From Methanosphaera sp. rholeuAM6 (GTDB lineage: Archaea > Methanobacteriota > Methanobacteria > Methanobacteriales > Methanobacteriaceae), in assembly GCA_003266105.1 (NCBI GenBank), contig MVAA01000095.1, positions 1 to 7,329 on the forward strand: a stretch of 7,329 bases of DNA. The letters are read 5' to 3'. Position numbers and translations under genes: made by a program. The notes below the pieces were generated by a model. The model had not been told where the DNA came from, made no database searches, and worked only from the letters and a program-made list of their open reading frames with translations. Below, in pieces: positions 1-5,630 of the stretch; positions within the stretch are counted from its first letter, which is position 1, and every line of letters starts with the position of its first letter.

Positions 1-8
1 GTTAAATC

Positions 9-584
9 ATGTTAAAAGTCATTGGTATAGTGGGCAGTCCCAGAGCTGGCGGTAACACTGAGTTCATGGTTGAAACTGCCCTCAAGGAAATTGAAAAAAA
101 GGGTATTAAAACGGAATTAATTACATTGCACGACAGGAACATCGGGTACTGTGTCGGATGCGACAGCTGCAAAACTACAAATAAGTGCATAATAGAGGAT
201 GATATGCAGGAACTTACAGAGAAAGTCAAAAACGCGGATGGGGTTATCATGTCAAGTCCCGTGTATTTTGGTGACATGACAGGCCTTGCTAAATCCTTCA
301 TTGACAGGCTCAGACCTCTTCGTAACGTTCATGCTTTCAAGTACAAGGTTTGTGGTGCAATCGCTACGGGTGGTTTCCGTAATGGTGGTCAGGAAACAAC
401 GATACATTCAATCTATGATTTCTTCCTTATTCAGGGAGGTATTGTTGTTGGTGATGACCGTCCAACAGCACATTTTGGTGCGACAGGTGTGGGAAACACT
501 TCTGAAGACGAAATTGCAATCACAACATGCAAGCATTTAGCTAATCGTATGGTTGATGTCTTAAACAAAATCAATAATGATTAA
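9..584 (+). CDS. Iron-sulfur flavoprotein (NADPH-dependent FMN reductase family)
   Basis: A 191-residue cytosolic flavodoxin-fold protein. The N-terminal strand is followed by a GSPRAGGNTE loop (residues 9-18), the usual FMN-phosphate binding turn. A compact cysteine cluster follows with C48, C51, C54 and C60 (CX2CX2CX5C), the ligand pattern for the 4Fe-4S cluster of archaeal iron-sulfur flavoproteins. SSPVYFGDMTG (82-92) and the glycine-rich TGGFRNGGQE (120-129) are further flavin-site segments of the family. The length is normal for the family. Such proteins carry electrons, often from ferredoxin, and are linked to oxidant defence in methanogens, but the partner here is unknown. No ribosome binding site is visible in the 8 bases before the ATG, and the promoter lies outside the window. 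Its stop overlaps the next start. Family call is firm; physiological role is open. Confidence 0.93.
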   Translation: MLKVIGIVGSPRAGGNTEFMVETALKEIEKKGIKTELITLHDRNIGYCVGCDSCKTTNKCIIEDDMQELTEKVKNADGVIMSSPVYFGDMTGLAKSFIDRLRPLRNVHAFKYKVCGAIATGGFRNGGQETTIHSIYDFFLIQGGIVVGDDRPTAHFGATGVGNTSEDEIAITTCKHLANRMVDVLNKINND

Positions 585-894
585 CATGTCTAAAAAGTCT
601 TTTCTGGCAAGAAAATCTACCAGAATATATCTTGAAAGTTACCTGTTGGTCATTTCATTGATTTTCCTTTTTCCGGTAGTGTACATGTTTCTGGTTGAGA
701 AGAACGCACAGTTTTTTGGTGCCAACATTCTTTTCTTTGAGTTCAATTTGTTTTTGTCATTGGTTTTGATGATTTACACTTACTTTACAAGGTATGAAAA
801 CGGAAACTATAAGATTTTCATTGTTTATTTCATCATTTCGTTCATATTTTTGCTTTCGAGCATGATGATTTTGGGTGGCAACATTTATTTCTAA
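577..894 (+). CDS. Small three-helix membrane protein, unknown function
   Basis: A 105-residue protein I do not recognise. After a short basic N-terminus (KKS, ARKSTR) it has three hydrophobic segments at about residues 19-39, 50-71 and 79-99, with a short charged loop (TRYENGNYK) between the second and third, so it is an integral membrane protein with almost no soluble part. The ATG at 577 overlaps the stop of the flavoprotein gene by 8 bases, and a second ATG at 586 would start just after it. Neither has a clear Shine-Dalgarno match, so translation is probably coupled to the upstream gene. The overlap implies co-transcription. Base use is like that of its upstream neighbour and T-rich, as expected for a hydrophobic protein. 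That it is a real gene rests on the long uninterrupted frame, the overlap and the coherent membrane topology. Confidence 0.75.
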   Translation: MINMSKKSFLARKSTRIYLESYLLVISLIFLFPVVYMFLVEKNAQFFGANILFFEFNLFLSLVLMIYTYFTRYENGNYKIFIVYFIISFIFLLSSMMILGGNIYF

Positions 895-920
895 AATAAT
901 ATAAAGTATCTTAAACATAT

Positions 921-935
921 CTATTATTATAATAG
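921..935. promoter_or_regulatory. 15-base perfect palindrome in the spacer before the glycosyltransferase gene
   Basis: CTATTAT, one central T, then ATAATAG: a perfect inverted repeat in the 89-base spacer. It lies about 50 bases before the ATG at 984, so it overlaps the zone where a TATA element (TTATTATAA) would be expected. It could be a promoter core, an operator, or a chance palindrome of AT-rich DNA. Confidence 0.35.
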
Positions 936-983
936 TAATACGGTTAAACGATTGAATAATTAGAACCAGAGGATTAGCATAGT

Positions 984-1694
984 ATGAACAAAGAGGATAT
1001 ACCACCAATTACAAGTGACATTTACATCATTCTGTCCTGTTACAACGAGGAGAAAACACTGGAGGATGTTGTAACCGGTCTTGTGCAGCGTGGATTTAAG
1101 GTTATCATAGTGGATGACGGTTCCAGGGATAAAAGTCCGATTATTGCAAGGCAGCTTGTCAAAAGGTATGCGCCAATGGTTTATCATTACAGGCACATTA
1201 TCAATGTCGGACTGGGCGGAGCCATTAAAACAGGGATTAAGGCAGCTTTAAGCAAGGGTGCCGACATCATGATTACTTTTGATGCCGATGGCCAGCATAA
1301 TCCTGATGATTTATATAACATGTATCCTCCGCTTCAGGAAGGAAAGGCTGATGTTGTGATAGCTGCCCGTGACTTTGATGACATGCCTACAGGTCGGCGT
1401 TTTGGAAATACCGTTATGAATTACATTACATATATCTTCCAGGGAAGCATGGTTACCGATTCACAGTCGGGTCTAAGGGCATTCACAAACAGTGCCTCCC
1501 GCAAGCTTAACCTTAAAAGTCCTCAGTATGGTGTTTCAAGCGAAATTATCGGTGAGATAAAGAGGAATAACCTGAAATTGTTGGAAGTTCCTATGACAAC
1601 CATCTATGATGATCGTACAATCCAGAAGGGTACCAATACAATGGTTGGAATCAAGATTGTTTTGGAGTTTATTAATGAAACTCTTAAGAGGTAA
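984..1694 (+). CDS. GT2 family glycosyltransferase, dolichyl-phosphate-mannose-synthase-like
   Basis: A 236-residue soluble GT-A fold enzyme. Strand one carries LSCYNEE (17-23). VDDGSRD (43-49) is the nucleotide-binding loop. HIINVGLGGAIKTG (71-84) is typical of the DPM1-like subfamily. DADGQH (100-105) supplies the DXD-type metal site, and DSQSGLRAF (159-167) is the conserved acceptor-side motif. It lacks the C-terminal membrane helices of larger DPM1 homologues, so membrane contact probably comes from the DUF2304 protein encoded 15 bases downstream. The family transfers a sugar from a nucleotide-sugar to a polyprenyl phosphate at the inner face of the membrane; the sugar here cannot be read from sequence. 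A GAGG at 969-972 is the only nearby ribosome binding site and sits rather far from the ATG. Likely role: lipid-linked sugar donor for surface glycans or protein N-glycosylation. Confidence 0.93.
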   Translation: MNKEDIPPITSDIYIILSCYNEEKTLEDVVTGLVQRGFKVIIVDDGSRDKSPIIARQLVKRYAPMVYHYRHIINVGLGGAIKTGIKAALSKGADIMITFDADGQHNPDDLYNMYPPLQEGKADVVIAARDFDDMPTGRRFGNTVMNYITYIFQGSMVTDSQSGLRAFTNSASRKLNLKSPQYGVSSEIIGEIKRNNLKLLEVPMTTIYDDRTIQKGTNTMVGIKIVLEFINETLKR

Positions 1695-1698
1695 AAAT

Positions 1699-1706
1699 GG
1701 TGAAGG
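1699..1706 (+). promoter_or_regulatory. Ribosome binding site of the DUF2304 gene
   Basis: GGTGAAGG begins four bases after the glycosyltransferase stop and ends three bases before the ATG at 1710. It matches the archaeal anti-Shine-Dalgarno region and selects 1710 over the out-of-frame ATG at 1697. Confidence 0.6.
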
Positions 1707-1709
1707 ACT

Positions 1710-2042
1710 ATGTTGACTTATCAAATTATTCTATTATTAATAAGTATCATCGGTATAGCATTGGGTTTTCACAGGTACCGTAACGATTCATTCAGCACGG
1801 TTGTTTTCACGCTGTGGATGATTGTATGGTTTGCCGTGATTACAATCACACTGTTTCCTCAGTTAACTACTGTGGTTGCCCAGTTGTTTGGTCTTGGACG
1901 TGGTTTGGACAGTATTTACATTATTTCAATCATATTCCTGTTTTATATAGTATTTAAATTGTATAATAAGATGGAAAAACAGAAGAAACGTATCAATGAC
2001 CTTGTCAGTGAATTGGCATTGAAGGATAATGAAGAGGAATAA
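1710..2042 (+). CDS. DUF2304 membrane protein, partner of the glycosyltransferase
   Basis: A 110-residue membrane protein with hydrophobic segments at about 4-20, 29-50 and 67-85, then a charged tail (88-110) with coiled-coil character that should face the cytoplasm. The GLGRGLDSIYI stretch (61-71) before the third helix matches the conserved RGxD region of the DUF2304 family. Members of this family are commonly encoded beside DPM-like GT2 enzymes. The usual inference, followed here, is that they anchor or complete the enzyme at the membrane. The gap to the glycosyltransferase is 15 bases with a good ribosome binding site, so the two genes form one transcription unit. The molecular role of DUF2304 is not established as far as I know. 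Confidence 0.88.
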   Translation: MLTYQIILLLISIIGIALGFHRYRNDSFSTVVFTLWMIVWFAVITITLFPQLTTVVAQLFGLGRGLDSIYIISIIFLFYIVFKLYNKMEKQKKRINDLVSELALKDNEEE

Positions 2043-2064
2043 TCCGTTCTTCTTCATAAAGCTA

Positions 2065-2137
2065 TTTTTTTTAGGATTTACTTATTTTAACATATTTACA
2101 ATATATTTTTGCATTTTAACCGATATTAAATTTTTTT
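2065..2137 (+). terminator. T-run termination region after the GT2-DUF2304 unit
   Basis: Two T-runs on the + strand, eight Ts at 2065-2072 and seven at 2131-2137, follow the DUF2304 stop. Oligo-T tracts without a strong hairpin are the usual intrinsic terminators of euryarchaeal genes. No convincing stem is seen in front of either run. Confidence 0.55.
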
Positions 2138-2172
2138 AGGTAACGTTCCAAGATGATAAAAAATATGCGGTA

Positions 2173-2268
2173 TTTATAAACATTAAATTAATAGTAAGTA
2201 AATTACATAGTATATATAGAATAAAATAATATTTTTATGAACTATCAAAATACCTAACAATAAAGGAG
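2173..2268 (+). promoter_or_regulatory. Promoter region and ribosome binding site of the NAC gene
   Basis: The very AT-rich spacer 2043-2278 holds two TATA-like elements, TTTATAAAC at 2173-2181 and TATATATAG at 2211-2219. The second would place transcription start near 2240 and leave a leader of about 40 bases. AGGAG at 2264-2268 lies ten bases before the ATG and serves as ribosome binding site. Which TATA is used cannot be decided from sequence. Confidence 0.5.
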
Positions 2269-2278
2269 AAGAGTTATT

Positions 2279-2656
2279 ATGTTCCCAGGCGGTAAAATAA
2301 GTCCAAAACAATTAAAACAAATGGAAAGACAGATGAAAAAGATGGGTATGAACATGGAAGAACTTGATGGAGTAGAACAGGTTGTCATTACCCTCAAAGA
2401 AAAGGAAATAGTTATAAAAAATGCTGAAGTCAGCATTATGAATGCAATGGGTCAGAAAACCTATCAGATAAGCGGACAATCCGAGGAAAGAATTAAAGGA
2501 GCCGATTCTGAAGAAGCTGTCAAGGTTGAAATATCTGTTGACGATATTGAATTGGTAGCCTCACAGACGGGTGTATCCTCTGCAGAAGCTCAGAAAGCTT
2601 TGGAAGAAGCCAAAGGTGACCTGGCGGAAGCTATTATGAAATTATCATCAGATTAA
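2279..2656 (+). CDS. nac: Archaeal nascent polypeptide-associated complex protein
   Basis: A 125-residue homologue of eukaryotic alpha-NAC. The N-terminus (FPGGKISPKQLKQMERQMKKMG) is the usual basic, methionine-rich helix that contacts the ribosome. A NAC beta-barrel follows at about residues 32-75 (VEQVVITLKEKEIVIKNAEV, with YQISG), then an acidic linker, and a C-terminal UBA domain at about 87-123 (VDDIELVASQTGVS to LAEAIMKL). Archaeal NAC is a homodimer that binds nascent chains at the ribosome tunnel exit. Length and domain order are exactly those of the family. It stands alone, with 236 bases before it and 217 after it, and has its own promoter elements and an AGGAG ribosome binding site. 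Its isoleucine codons are evenly split between ATA and ATT, intermediate between the genes on its left and right. Confidence 0.96.
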   Translation: MFPGGKISPKQLKQMERQMKKMGMNMEELDGVEQVVITLKEKEIVIKNAEVSIMNAMGQKTYQISGQSEERIKGADSEEAVKVEISVDDIELVASQTGVSSAEAQKALEEAKGDLAEAIMKLSSD

Positions 2657-2873
2657 TTTCATTGAAACAGAATAATCAAACACTAGAACAAATATTCAAT
2701 GTCATTGCACGAAAAAGCATGGAACACACTATTGTCACGCTAAAGTAATACTCAGGATTAACTAGGAAAAATCCATTCATTAAAAAAGATAAATACTAAG
2801 AAAACAATATAAATAATTAGACATAAACGACAGAGAATATAAGAAAAATAACGAATAAATAAAGGGTGATCTT
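2657..2873. other. Non-coding spacer of 217 bases with a probable promoter
   Basis: No reading frame or tRNA-like structure is seen. An 11-base palindrome, CAATG-T-CATTG, lies at 2697-2707. A TATA-like AATATAAAT at 2806-2814, preceded by an A-rich stretch that could act as BRE, is placed to start transcription near 2835, giving a leader of about 40 bases for the ribonuclease gene. The spacer is unusually long for this gene-dense window; the part 2660-2790 holds nothing else I can name. Confidence 0.45.
2864..2870 (+). promoter_or_regulatory. Strong ribosome binding site selecting a TTG start
   Basis: GGGTGAT lies three bases before TTG at 2874. The motif matches the archaeal anti-Shine-Dalgarno sequence well. 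The TTG places the catalytic-strand residues KIIVDGSN directly at the protein N-terminus, as in other NYN proteins, so TTG is the likely true start. Confidence 0.7.
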
Positions 2874-3914
2874 TTGAAAATAATTGTTGATGGGTCTAAT
2901 GTAGCATACTACGGACAACAACCCGATGAAGAAACAGGTAAGGTAACACCTAGTCTTAAAACACTGAAAGTTGCAATAAGTACTCTTGAAAAATTAGGAC
3001 ATGAACCAATAGTACTTGCTGATGCACCATTAAGACATGAAATTGATGATAAAGATGGCTTCAATGAAATGATACAAAAAGAAGAAGTATTCCCTGTCCC
3101 TGCCGGTACAATAGCAGATCACTACATCCTAAACCTTGCATATGAACAGGATGCAAAAATACTGTCCAACGATTTCTTCAGAGACTATCAGGACGAATTC
3201 CAGGACATAAACAGTAGAAGATTACCATACAGGGTAAAAAACGGCAGATTCCAAATAGGAAAACCTGCACCACCAAAAAAGGTAAAGAACCTTCTTCAAA
3301 AGATCTGTTCAAAATCACTGAACGAATTTGAAACAAGAGGATTTGACGTATACAAATCCAAGAAAAACAGGAAATTCTCTGGACTGGCTGTTGCACAGGA
3401 AGCAATAAATCGTGTCAACAAGGAAGAAGACAATGCAATAGACACAAAACTCGAAAGCATATTCATGAAAGTGCCACTCTTGAATAAGATGGTGGGCTTT
3501 GTGGATGATGATGTGGAAGAAGCAGACTTCCTTATATTCGTGCTGGTAAATCCAAAAGACTACAAAGAAGCGGTTAAAAATGCCGGAACAATAGCTGTAA
3601 CGGTAAGAAACAAGTTGAACCTTGACCATTCACCACTCGTAGCAGTACGAAACGACCTTTTCACAAGACCGGGAACATTTGAGTTAAACATAATATACTC
3701 CGATGAAGTACTTGAGGAATCACCATACAACCTTAACATAATCATAAACGATTCAGATTACTCATTCATCAAACACAACTCAAGAAACATTGCAAGTACC
3801 ATGGCGGCAAGACTAGGAACATGGAAATTCCCAATAGTATCAGTTAAGCCAAGCATGCTGATGGAAAAACCGGGACAATTCGAAGTCTCTATAGAACGTG
3901 GAGGACGAAGATAA
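2874..3914 (+). CDS. NYN-domain (Zc3h12a/MCPIP-like) ribonuclease with duplicated C-terminal domain
   Basis: A 346-residue protein. Residues 1 to about 125 form a PIN-like NYN domain: IIVDGSNVA (3-11) with D6, then ADHYILNLAYEQDAKILSND (81-100) with D82 and D100, and FFRDYQ (101-106) with D104. By my recollection these align with MCPIP1 D141, D226, D244 and D248; the fourth core aspartate (D225) would be Ala81 here. MCPIP1 is an endoribonuclease, so metal-dependent RNA cleavage is the likely activity. Residues 135-215 are a basic, then acidic linker. Residues 219-277 and 285-343 look like two diverged copies of one domain, not known to me. There is no signal peptide or membrane segment, so it is cytosolic. 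It starts at TTG with a strong ribosome binding site and ends one base before the GGDD protein's ATG, so the two proteins are probably made together and may interact. Targets are unknown. Confidence 0.85.
   Translation: MKIIVDGSNVAYYGQQPDEETGKVTPSLKTLKVAISTLEKLGHEPIVLADAPLRHEIDDKDGFNEMIQKEEVFPVPAGTIADHYILNLAYEQDAKILSNDFFRDYQDEFQDINSRRLPYRVKNGRFQIGKPAPPKKVKNLLQKICSKSLNEFETRGFDVYKSKKNRKFSGLAVAQEAINRVNKEEDNAIDTKLESIFMKVPLLNKMVGFVDDDVEEADFLIFVLVNPKDYKEAVKNAGTIAVTVRNKLNLDHSPLVAVRNDLFTRPGTFELNIIYSDEVLEESPYNLNIIINDSDYSFIKHNSRNIASTMAARLGTWKFPIVSVKPSMLMEKPGQFEVSIERGGRR
3900..3905 (+). promoter_or_regulatory. Ribosome binding site inside the ribonuclease gene's end
   Basis: GGAGGA sits within the last codons of the ribonuclease gene, ten bases before ATG 3916. 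It supports the ATG as start; the in-frame GTG at 3898 overlaps this motif and would add only six charged residues. Confidence 0.6.
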
Positions 3915-3915
3915 A

Positions 3916-5130
3916 ATGGCTTTCAATAATCTAATGAAAGGATTATTCAGCTCTTTACTTCACAAAAAAGTTATAAGTATAGGAACAAGTTACTTTGCAA
4001 CAAACGAATTGGAAACAGACTATGTTTCACTAATTAACCTTACAAAAACAATGCTGGTTGAAGTGCAACCGGCACAAATAAATAGTCAGACAATATTTGC
4101 AAACCTTGAACAGGAAATAGACCAGAGAGATCTTCCGCAGAACAGGAAATTCATAGAAATAAAGCCGGCGGAAGACAAGGTAAACGAGTTTGCACTACTG
4201 AGTAACATAATCATGGGAAATGACCGCTACCTGTATGTTGAACTATTTAAGCCATATAATCTTATGGACACATTTGCACAAATGATACAAAGTGCAAGTG
4301 GGGAAATAATAGAAAAGGGAAAAACGGAACTTGTTTCAAGAATGCCCTCAAAGAAGGACGGAATAAGAGTTGCAATAAAACTAATCACCCTTGGTATGCA
4401 GAAAGGATGCAACGTCCGAGCAGCTGTAGGTATGACAGGGGCAGCATCAATTGAACGTGCAATTGACATGAACATGGAAATTGGACCGACAAGCGGTGTA
4501 GGATTCACAAAACTTGGTGGAGAATACGGAATAATCTTTGAATCAATACCAACACTTGAAACGGTAGACCTCAAACCGGTACAGATAGATAACTTCATGT
4601 ACATCGATGCAAAGGATTCAACCGGATACATCTCAAAGTATGGAAAAGACAAGCTTATCGAGATAATGAATGACATAAACGCTTATATAACAAATGAAAG
4701 CGAAGGAAAGATTGAAGGTTACCGTGTAGGTGGAGATGATTTAATAATCAACTTCCCGAACAAGGAAATAGCATTAAAAACAGCTCTTGACTGTGCATGG
4801 TATGCAATGAACAATGGACTCAACCTCAGAATAGGTATAGGAAGAAGCAGACGTGAAGCAGGTGAAAACGCACACATCAGCGACCAGTTGAGAATACGTG
4901 AAGACACGCCTGTAATAGTATTTGACCTTGCAAACGGTAAATATGCATACTACATACCATCAGAGTTCACACGTTCAGCATTGGATTTCATAACCAATAA
5001 AAGCGGACTTCTCATAGGAGTATTCCTCTTCATATTCATCATAACTCTAATCGGTTGGAACACGGGAAATGCATGGATGGGATTGGTTGCAATGCTCTTT
5101 GCACTTCTGATTGTTACGGTAGCTAGTTAA
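3916..5130 (+). CDS. Membrane-anchored GGDD nucleotidyl-cyclase / GTP-cyclohydrolase-III-like protein
   Basis: A 404-residue protein (from ATG 3916) with three parts. The N-terminal 100 residues are unrecognised. Two cyclase-like palm units seem to follow. The first (about 103-190) has a YLYVELFKPY strand and VRAAVGMTGAASIERA but no acidic metal motif. The second (about 225-330) has FMYIDAKDSTGYI (227-239) with D231, then YRVGGDDLIINF (269-280), then LRIGIGRSRREAGENA (304-319). A first-strand Asp, a GGD[DEN] hairpin and a following GIG strand are the metal and nucleotide site of GGDEF cyclases, Cas10 palms and archaeal GTP cyclohydrolase III, which also has two tandem units. Two hydrophobic helices (about 364-380 and 386-402) form a C-terminal membrane hairpin, with the palm domains presumably cytosolic. 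It likely acts on GTP or ATP; the product is unknown. It begins one base after the ribonuclease stop and ends 18 bases before the next gene. GTP cyclohydrolase activity is an alternative, though that enzyme is soluble. Confidence 0.72.
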   Translation: MAFNNLMKGLFSSLLHKKVISIGTSYFATNELETDYVSLINLTKTMLVEVQPAQINSQTIFANLEQEIDQRDLPQNRKFIEIKPAEDKVNEFALLSNIIMGNDRYLYVELFKPYNLMDTFAQMIQSASGEIIEKGKTELVSRMPSKKDGIRVAIKLITLGMQKGCNVRAAVGMTGAASIERAIDMNMEIGPTSGVGFTKLGGEYGIIFESIPTLETVDLKPVQIDNFMYIDAKDSTGYISKYGKDKLIEIMNDINAYITNESEGKIEGYRVGGDDLIINFPNKEIALKTALDCAWYAMNNGLNLRIGIGRSRREAGENAHISDQLRIREDTPVIVFDLANGKYAYYIPSEFTRSALDFITNKSGLLIGVFLFIFIITLIGWNTGNAWMGLVAMLFALLIVTVAS

Positions 5131-5133
5131 AAA

Positions 5134-5140
5134 GGGAGGA
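5134..5140 (+). promoter_or_regulatory. Ribosome binding site of the serine-rich protein
   Basis: GGGAGGA, eight bases before ATG 5149 and just after the preceding stop, is among the best Shine-Dalgarno matches in the window. Its own strong site suggests the third gene of the unit is translated well. Confidence 0.65.
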
Positions 5141-5148
5141 AATAAATA

Positions 5149-5565
5149 ATGAATGGTGAAACAAAATCCAAAATACTTCTGGTACTTTTTGTCGGAATAT
5201 TGGCACTTGTCTGTGGAACGGTAGTATCCGCATTTGTACATCTGGATCTTCCCAAAGAAAGCATACTGGATGACCTTGAAAACGACACAATACTCTCAAT
5301 CAACGATTCCAGCAACGTAAGCAACAACACGTCAACCACAACCAAAACATACAAGAAGAAAAAGACAAACACATACAAGAAATCATCCTCATCAAACACA
5401 AACAGCACATCATCAAGCAGCGGTTCTTCATCAGGCGCATCCACTTCACAGTCGGGCAGCAGTTCCAGTTCACACTCAAGTGGCAGTTCCAGTGGAAGCT
5501 CTTCAAAAAATAGTGGTGGAAGTACAAGCTCTTCAAACAATGGGAGATCTACAAACGACAATTAA
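5149..5565 (+). CDS. Small membrane-anchored serine-rich surface protein
   Basis: A 138-residue protein with no recognised family. A short polar N-terminus is followed by a hydrophobic segment at about 9-29, either a signal peptide or an N-terminal anchor. An acidic stretch follows (about 33-55), then Thr/Asn-rich sequence with two TYKK repeats (residues 67-70 and 75-78), and a tail in which 34 of the last 60 residues are Ser, the rest mostly Gly, Asn and Thr. Several N-glycosylation sequons are present (N45-D-T, N52-D-S, N56-V-S, N59-N-T, N85-S-T). The tail should be disordered and exposed outside the membrane, like a glycosylated stalk or wall spacer. It is the last gene of the ribonuclease-GGDD unit, 18 bases after the GGDD gene. 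The serine codons are mixed, so the tail is not a simple DNA repeat expansion. Function is unknown. Confidence 0.8.
   Translation: MNGETKSKILLVLFVGILALVCGTVVSAFVHLDLPKESILDDLENDTILSINDSSNVSNNTSTTTKTYKKKKTNTYKKSSSSNTNSTSSSSGSSSGASTSQSGSSSSSHSSGSSSGSSSKNSGGSTSSSNNGRSTNDN
5496..5537 (+). repeat. Short direct repeat in the serine-rich coding region
   Basis: AAGCTCTTCAAA occurs at 5496-5507 and again at 5526-5537, encoding Ser-Ser pairs in the tail. It suggests a small local duplication within the low-complexity region. Confidence 0.5.
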
Positions 5566-5585
5566 ATAACCCCTCAAAAAACCTA

Positions 5586-5603
5586 TTTTTTTTAATTTTT
5601 TTT
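5586..5603 (+). terminator. Double T-run terminator of the ribonuclease-GGDD-serine-rich unit
   Basis: Eight Ts (5586-5593), two As, then eight more Ts (5596-5603), starting about 20 bases after the stop at 5565. This is a strong archaeal oligo-T terminator. A preceding A-run (5575-5580) could pair weakly with it. Its last bases are shared with the TATA element of argJ. Confidence 0.7.
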
Positions 5604-5609
5604 ATAAAC
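5601..5609 (+). promoter_or_regulatory. TATA element of the argJ-argB unit
   Basis: TTTATAAAC directly follows the terminator T-runs. The usual archaeal distance of about 25 bases puts transcription start near 5630, at or right before ATG 5631, so the argJ message would be leaderless or nearly so. Confidence 0.5.
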
Positions 5610-5630
5610 GATTGTTTTAAAACAGGATAC

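Noticed and set aside
286..540. Second + strand frame inside the flavoprotein gene
   Set aside because: The flavoprotein frame carries all family motifs across this stretch; the other frame is a shadow.
2657..2873. Possible small RNA or dif-like recombination site in the spacer
   Set aside because: Only an 11-base palindrome is visible; no pair of 11-base arms with a 6-base centre, and no tRNA-like or stable stem structure could be found by eye.
3898..3915. GTG at 3898 as start of the GGDD protein
   Set aside because: It overlaps the only good ribosome binding site (GGAGGA 3900-3905), which is placed for ATG 3916, and would add just six charged residues.
4227..4676. Minus-strand frame of 149 codons inside the GGDD gene
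   Set aside because: It lies wholly inside a well-supported coding region and has no recognisable motif or start signal.
5127..5561. Long minus-strand reading frame rich in Glu, Leu and Asp opposite the serine-rich gene
   Set aside because: It is the antisense of the Ser/Thr codons, with biased low-complexity composition, no ribosome binding site and no family resemblance. The + strand frame has a strong ribosome binding site and a sensible membrane anchor.
2874..5565. Type III CRISPR or Cas10 relation suggested by the GGDD motif
   Set aside because: No repeats, no other cas genes and no HD domain are present. The GIGRSRREA segment and paired palm units look closer to GTP cyclohydrolase III.
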